DNA from: Caldisalinibacter kiritimatiensis
GTDB taxonomy: Bacteria > Bacillota > Clostridia > Tissierellales > Caldisalinibacteraceae
DNA length: 47,060 nt
Direction of reading: 5' to 3'
NCBI RefSeq assembly: GCF_000387765.1
Contig: NZ_ARZA01000196.1
Span: 1 to 47,060, forward strand
The translations under genes and the position numbers were made by a program. The notes below the pieces were generated by a model that had not been told where the DNA came from, did no database searches, and worked only from the letters and a program-made list of their open reading frames with translations. This document shows positions 42,686-47,060 of this stretch, piece after piece; position 1 is the stretch's first letter; each line of letters starts with the position of its first letter.

Positions 42686-44653
42686 ATGAAAAGAAGAAAA
42701 TTTATATTGATACTTTTACTATTACCACTTATATTCAGTATTCATACGCCTAGAGCCTTTGCCTATGACGGAATAACAGAAACTATAATTATGGTAACGG
42801 ACAGATTAGATAACCAACTAATAGACAAAATTGTAAATAATAAAGATACATCTTTAGGTATTATGAGTACAAAAACTGATGGTATATATAAAAATAATAG
42901 TAAAGAAAGTTTATTTATGACAATAGCATTGGGAAAAAGGGTAAGCGTTAAATCGGGATTGTATAAAGGACTTATAAAGGAAGATGGTAAATTACGTATA
43001 AAAGGATATAATAATATACTTAATCAGTTGGAAGATAAGTATGTAGATTTTTCCCGGGAAATACCCCGTTTTGGTGAGTATTTTAAAAAACGTTATATTG
43101 CTGTAGGTTGTATAGGTGGCGGGACCGGTTCTTTGTTAGCTGCAGATAAAAATGGTTATATTGAGTATGGGGAACCAACAATAAAATATGATAGTAAGTG
43201 GTTAATAGACAAAACTAAAGAGCTTTTGGAATATACCGATATTTTAGTTGTTACATATAAGACAAATGAAAATAATGAAAGAATTTCAATATTACAGAGT
43301 TATATTGCTCAACTAAAAAATTATAATGTAATAATTTTCCCTGAAGCTATAAAAGGAGACATAAACTTAAAATGGAATAATACACTTGTTCCTTTTGTAT
43401 ATAAAACTCCTAACAAAACGAATGGAATTATAACAAGTGAAAGTACAAGAAGAAGAGGAGTTATAACTAATCTAGATATTTTTCCAACTGTAGCCAATTT
43501 ATATAAACAAGATACAAATCAATTTATAGGAAAAAGTATTAAAATATTGCCTAGTACAAATCCAAAACAAGAAACTGTTAATTTATTCAAAGAATTTCTT
43601 AATCTAAATATTATTAAATATCTTTCCCATGGAATTGTTGTAATAGTTCAGCTATATATTATTATTAATTATTTTAATAGACGTATAAAAAAAGACGATG
43701 TTTTTACTTTTTTAATTAGTAGTATAGTTATAGGAATATTTTTGTCCTTCGTGATAGGTATATTTAAGTTTCATAGAAATATTCTGTTATATTATATAGT
43801 ACTTATTCTACTATCTACAGGAATATCAATACTATTAAAGGATTATGAGTACTATTGTATATTTTTCTTTTCATTACTCACTAATATTTTTATACTTGTT
43901 AGTAATTTTTTTAAAAGAGAGATTTTGTACGATTCATATATAGGATATAACAATATTGTTGCAGGGGGTAGATTTTATGGGCTTAACAATGAAATAATGG
44001 GTGTTTTAATAGCGACATCTATCATTAGTTTTTTCTTTATAAAAGGTTTGATAAAATTTAAAACACTTGAACTTACATTTTTATTTTTTTATTTCCCTAT
44101 AGTTATAATTTCTTTATCTAGTAGATTTGGAGCTAATATTGGTGGATATTTAACGGCAGTAGCAGTATTTTTAATGATGATATATATTACTTTATTTGAT
44201 AAGGCTATGAATAAGAGAAGTATTGTAATTTTGCTATTGATAGGAATAGTTATTTTTATTGCTAATATATTTATAGATTTAAATAGTTTAGAAAAAAGTC
44301 ATTTAGGCGATTTAGTTATAAGAACAGAAATTTTAGGAATAAATGAATTGATTAGATTTGTAACTAATAAGCTCAAGCAGCTTATATTTATGATAATAGT
44401 TCCCCCTTGGAGTATAATTCTTGTTTCACAATTTTATTTTATAATTAGAGTTTATAATAGGAATAAAATAATTATTGAAAGATTGAAAGAAAAGTATCCT
44501 GATATGGTAAGAGCATCCTTTGTAATATTTATAGGCTCTATAATTACATTGTTTGTTAATGATACTGGGGTTATAGCCTTTGCTTATATGAATACATATC
44601 TAATAAGTATTATAATAGGTTTGCATAATATAGAAAAAAAGGACTTGTTTTAA
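42686..44653 (+). CDS. Polytopic membrane protein with alkaline-phosphatase-like extracytoplasmic domain
   Basis: The 655-residue product has a cleavable-looking signal (MKRRKFILILLLLPLIFSIH, then TPRAFAYDG). An extracytoplasmic domain of about 280 residues follows with DIFPTVANLY (about 268-277), a phrase typical of the alkaline phosphatase/sulfatase superfamily and preceded by RRGVITNL. Then come about ten membrane helices (from about 305). A conserved-looking NNEIMGVLI motif sits in the membrane part after AGGRFYGL. The usual metal-binding Asp/His set is not evident, so enzyme activity is doubtful. ATG 42686 follows gagaaggtgtata. Function unknown; lipid or polymer envelope chemistry is a guess. 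Confidence 0.75.
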   Translation: MKRRKFILILLLLPLIFSIHTPRAFAYDGITETIIMVTDRLDNQLIDKIVNNKDTSLGIMSTKTDGIYKNNSKESLFMTIALGKRVSVKSGLYKGLIKEDGKLRIKGYNNILNQLEDKYVDFSREIPRFGEYFKKRYIAVGCIGGGTGSLLAADKNGYIEYGEPTIKYDSKWLIDKTKELLEYTDILVVTYKTNENNERISILQSYIAQLKNYNVIIFPEAIKGDINLKWNNTLVPFVYKTPNKTNGIITSESTRRRGVITNLDIFPTVANLYKQDTNQFIGKSIKILPSTNPKQETVNLFKEFLNLNIIKYLSHGIVVIVQLYIIINYFNRRIKKDDVFTFLISSIVIGIFLSFVIGIFKFHRNILLYYIVLILLSTGISILLKDYEYYCIFFFSLLTNIFILVSNFFKREILYDSYIGYNNIVAGGRFYGLNNEIMGVLIATSIISFFFIKGLIKFKTLELTFLFFYFPIVIISLSSRFGANIGGYLTAVAVFLMMIYITLFDKAMNKRSIVILLLIGIVIFIANIFIDLNSLEKSHLGDLVIRTEILGINELIRFVTNKLKQLIFMIIVPPWSIILVSQFYFIIRVYNRNKIIIERLKEKYPDMVRASFVIFIGSIITLFVNDTGVIAFAYMNTYLISIIIGLHNIEKKDLF

Positions 44654-44672
44654 AGCGAGTTCTTTTCTTTTT
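44637..44672 (+). terminator. Intrinsic terminator
   Basis: aaaaggacttg / cgagttctttt, 11-bp stem with two G-T pairs, followed by ctttttatt. It overlaps the end of the upstream gene. Confidence 0.7.
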
Positions 44673-44703
44673 ATTAAATTTTTTTAACATATTTGCTCAT
44701 TCA

Positions 44704-44732
44704 TTGACACATATATGCATATGAAATATAAT
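44704..44732 (+). promoter_or_regulatory. Consensus promoter of the MarR-ABC operon
   Basis: Perfect TTGACA (44704-44709), 17-base spacer, perfect TATAAT (44727-44732). It directly abuts the 47-bp inverted repeat. Confidence 0.85.
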
Positions 44733-44779
44733 CTTCGTAAGTCGAATGTATCGTGTCACGATATATTCGACTTACGAAG
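44733..44779 (+). promoter_or_regulatory. 47-bp inverted repeat, operator of the MarR-ABC operon
   Basis: Two 23-base arms match at 22 of 23 positions around one central T. Each arm holds TTCGTAAGTCGAA or its complement, and the centre is ATCGTGTCACGAT, also a palindrome (44750-44762). Three stacked MarR-size sites therefore cover the transcription start. The transcript would also form a very stable hairpin just before the ribosome site. Confidence 0.85.
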
Positions 44780-44795
44780 TAAAGGGGTGATTAGT

Positions 44796-45236
44796 ATGGA
44801 TTCAAGGCAAAAATCACAGCAGATAATAGAGCACATTAAACAGATAAATAGACTTGTACATACGAAGCACCATGAAGTAGCAAAAGAGCATAATTTGACC
44901 CTTGACCAGTTTCATTTATTAGTACATTTACCAAAACGAGAAGAACCACCTACGATAAGTGAAATAGCAGATAGAGCAAGTAAAGCTCATAATACTATAT
45001 CGGAAAAGGTAACAAGACTTGAGGAAAAGGGATTAGTAAAAAGAGTAAGGGACGAAAAAGACAGAAGAATAAGTAGAGTGGTAATTACAGAAAAAGGGCA
45101 AAAATTATTAGACACTATTAAGCGTCAAGCAGGATATGAATTTGTGTATAATGCATTAGAAAAAATAGACAATGAAATAGTAGATAATCTCTTAGGGGGA
45201 TTAAAAGAGCTTAGTGAGCAATTAAATAAAGGATAG
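44796..45236 (+). CDS. MarR family transcriptional regulator
   Basis: The 146-residue winged-helix regulator has KEHNLTLDQFHLLVHLPK (helix), PPTISEIADRASKAHNTISE (HTH), VTRLEEKGLVKRVRDEKDRR with DRR in the wing, and a C-terminal dimerisation helix. ATG 44796 follows aaaggggtgatt. The longer frame from 44715 would run through the operator and is rejected. It is 13 bases upstream of an ABC exporter and shares its promoter, so it most likely represses its own operon until a drug or other ligand binds. Confidence 0.93.
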   Translation: MDSRQKSQQIIEHIKQINRLVHTKHHEVAKEHNLTLDQFHLLVHLPKREEPPTISEIADRASKAHNTISEKVTRLEEKGLVKRVRDEKDRRISRVVITEKGQKLLDTIKRQAGYEFVYNALEKIDNEIVDNLLGGLKELSEQLNKG

Positions 45237-45249
45237 GGGGTATATTAAA

Positions 45250-46986
45250 ATGATTAAAAAGTTTATATCTTATTACAGACCACATATGAAACTCTTTATA
45301 CTAGATATGTTTTGTGCTTTAATGATAGCAGTTTTAGACCTAATTTTTCCTATTGCTTCAAGAAAGGTAATTAATGAAATTATACCTGAAGGAAATATAA
45401 GATTACTTTATATTATTACAGCAGTGTTAGTAGTGTTATATATAATGAGAGCTATATTCAATTACATAGTAGATTATTGGGGACACGTTGTTGGTACTAG
45501 GATGGAGCATGATATGAGAAGGGACTTATTCGCTCACCTTCAAACTTTAGATATAAGCTACTTTGATAATATGAAAACTGGGAAATTAATGTCGAGAATA
45601 GTTAATGACCTTAGAGAAATATCAGAACTTGCACACCACGGACCAGAGGACTTATTTTTATCTATAATTATGCTTGCGGGTTCATTTGTAATTCTTATGA
45701 CAGTTGAGTGGAGACTTACTTTAATTGTTTTTGCATTTGTTCCTATAATGCTTATATTTGCTATTTATAAAAGAAAGAAAATGATGAAGGCCTTTAGAGA
45801 GGTACGAAAGAAGATAGCAAATATAAATGCACAGCTTGAAAACAGTATATCAGGTATTAGAGTTGCTAAGTCATTTACAAATGAAGAATATGAAATGGAT
45901 AAATTCAGTGTAGGAAATAGAGAGTTTAAAGAGTCTAGGGAGTTTGCATTTAAATCTATGGCTGAATTCTTTACAGGTATTCACTTTTTATCTAATATAC
46001 TTAACGTGGTAGTTATAAGCGTTGGAGGGCTTTTTGTCTATAAAGGTATTATACAGCTAGGAGATTTGTTTGCTTATGTATTATATGTAAACTTCTTTAT
46101 GATGCCTATTAGACGTCTAACACAATTTACTCAGCAATTTCAAAATGGTATGACTGGTTTTGAAAGATTTATAGAGATATTGAACATAAAACCTAGAATA
46201 GTTGACAAGGAAGATTCAGTAGAATTAGAAGATGTAGACGGAAGGATAGATATAAAAAATGTTACTTTCAGTTATAACGAGAAAAAGTCAGTTTTATCTA
46301 ATATAAACTTAACAGTAGAAGCAGGTAAGACTTTAGCTTTAGTTGGGCCATCTGGTGGAGGAAAGACTACATTATGTCATTTAATTCCTAGATTTTACGA
46401 AGTAGATACGGGTGAAATAAAGATTGATGACATTAATATAAAAGATATAAAAATAAAATCTTTAAGGAGCAATATAGGGTTAGTACAACAGGATGTATTT
46501 CTATTTACAGGAACTATAAAGGAAAATATATTATATGGTAGACCAGATGCAACGGATGAAGAAGTAATAGAAGCGGCTAAAAATGCTAGCATACATGATT
46601 TTATCATGACACTACCAAATGGATATGATACTTATATAGGAGAGAGAGGAGTTAAACTGTCTGGAGGACAGAAACAAAGGATATCCATAGCAAGAGTATT
46701 CCTTAAAAATCCACCTATATTAATATTAGATGAAGCTACTTCAGCACTTGATAATGAAACAGAGATTATTATACAGGAAGCCCTTGAAAGATTATCTGAA
46801 GGAAGAACTACTTTAGTTATTGCTCATAGACTTTCTACTATTAAAAATGCAGATGAAATAGTTGTTCTTACAGATAAAGGTATACAAGAAAAAGGTAAAC
46901 ATGAAGAGTTACTCGAAAGTAATGGATTATATGCTAAACTTTATAAAGCACAGTTTAAAGGCTTTATTCCTGATGAAGTAGCTTAG
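45250..46986 (+). CDS. ABC multidrug/lipid exporter, fused permease-ATPase
   Basis: This 578-residue half-transporter has a six-helix ABC type I membrane domain in residues about 15-300 (coupling-loop region YFDNMKTGKLMSRIVNDL; FTNEEYEMDKF). The ATPase in about 330-570 has Walker A GPSGGGKTT (about 366-374), Q-loop VQQDVFLF, signature LSGGQKQRI (about 471-479), Walker B PILILDEATSALD (about 490-502) and switch His in IAHRLS. It should work as a homodimer, since no partner gene follows. Substrate is unknown; MarR control suggests a drug or toxic metabolite. Confidence 0.93.
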   Translation: MIKKFISYYRPHMKLFILDMFCALMIAVLDLIFPIASRKVINEIIPEGNIRLLYIITAVLVVLYIMRAIFNYIVDYWGHVVGTRMEHDMRRDLFAHLQTLDISYFDNMKTGKLMSRIVNDLREISELAHHGPEDLFLSIIMLAGSFVILMTVEWRLTLIVFAFVPIMLIFAIYKRKKMMKAFREVRKKIANINAQLENSISGIRVAKSFTNEEYEMDKFSVGNREFKESREFAFKSMAEFFTGIHFLSNILNVVVISVGGLFVYKGIIQLGDLFAYVLYVNFFMMPIRRLTQFTQQFQNGMTGFERFIEILNIKPRIVDKEDSVELEDVDGRIDIKNVTFSYNEKKSVLSNINLTVEAGKTLALVGPSGGGKTTLCHLIPRFYEVDTGEIKIDDINIKDIKIKSLRSNIGLVQQDVFLFTGTIKENILYGRPDATDEEVIEAAKNASIHDFIMTLPNGYDTYIGERGVKLSGGQKQRISIARVFLKNPPILILDEATSALDNETEIIIQEALERLSEGRTTLVIAHRLSTIKNADEIVVLTDKGIQEKGKHEELLESNGLYAKLYKAQFKGFIPDEVA

Positions 46987-47006
46987 CAGAAGGGGTCAGA
47001 TAAGGG

Positions 47007-47060
47007 GTCAGGCCTGAATAAGTGAATAACTTTAAAGTTATTCACTTATTCAGGCCTGAC
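47007..47060. repeat. Perfect 54-bp palindrome at the window end
   Basis: Two 27-base arms are exact complements with no loop; the arms begin gtcaggcctgaataagtgaa and meet at cttt/aaag (47030-47037). It is preceded by two copies of aggggtcag (46991-46999, 47003-47011). No open frame lies in it. It may continue past the window. It could serve as a terminator for the ABC gene, but its length and the GTCAGGCCTGA ends suggest a mobile repeat unit. Confidence 0.85.

Noticed and set aside
44715-44795. N-terminal extension of the MarR regulator
   Set aside because: The frame is open, but it lies across the -10 box and the 47-bp operator; ATG 44796 with aaaggggtg before it is the real start.

Overview
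The window is AT-rich DNA from a low-GC Gram-positive anaerobe of the Clostridia type. This rests on AGGAGG-like ribosome sites, frequent GTG/TTG starts, an AddAB recombination nuclease instead of RecBCD, DegV, bactofilin, a DUF134/DUF5320 pair, cytoplasmic chemoreceptors and a possible spore-coat-like Tyr/Pro/Gly protein. I cannot fix genus from sequence alone. No CRISPR array, rRNA, integrase or intact transposase was seen.

Layout. 1-6.2 kb: a decayed MFS transporter tail, DegV, a TetR regulator with three matching operators in front of an ABC-2 type exporter operon (ATPase plus two permeases), a GNAT acetyltransferase and tRNA-Lys(CTT). 6.3-10.3 kb: a collapsed PAS-GGDEF gene, a YibE/F membrane protein, a soluble CZB-type chemoreceptor and a bactofilin. 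10.3-15.3 kb: a DUF134 regulator and a DUF5320 Gly/Arg-rich protein, separated by a 4 kb block of poorly recognisable genes whose two ends carry near-copies of the same terminator. 15.5-22 kb: addB-addA. 22-24 kb: an HTH-TPR regulator, a PII-like protein and a small membrane protein.

24-38.4 kb is the main accessory region. It holds (a) a secreted small protein followed, after a 17-bp hairpin, by an extracytoplasmic helical protein, an ABC ATPase, an FtsX/MacB-like permease and a lipoprotein, which look like one export or immunity cassette; and (b) a Wadjet-type SMC anti-plasmid operon in the order jetD-jetA-jetB-jetC, with jetC broken by a one-base frameshift near 35340. Both sit in a partly duplicated frame. 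The tail of the small membrane gene at 23.9 kb recurs at 30.0 kb, just before Wadjet. The tail and terminator of the coiled-coil gene behind Wadjet (38.2 kb) recur at 24.0 kb, fused directly to the first tail. The 24.0 kb join looks like a Wadjet-less version of the same locus lying next to the Wadjet-carrying version.

38.4-47 kb: a coat-like small protein, a Rossmann-fold/chemoreceptor fusion, a small HTH regulator, an MBL/beta-CASP nuclease-like protein, a phosphatase-like polytopic membrane protein, and a MarR regulator with an ABC exporter behind a 47-bp inverted-repeat operator. The window ends in a perfect 54-bp palindrome.
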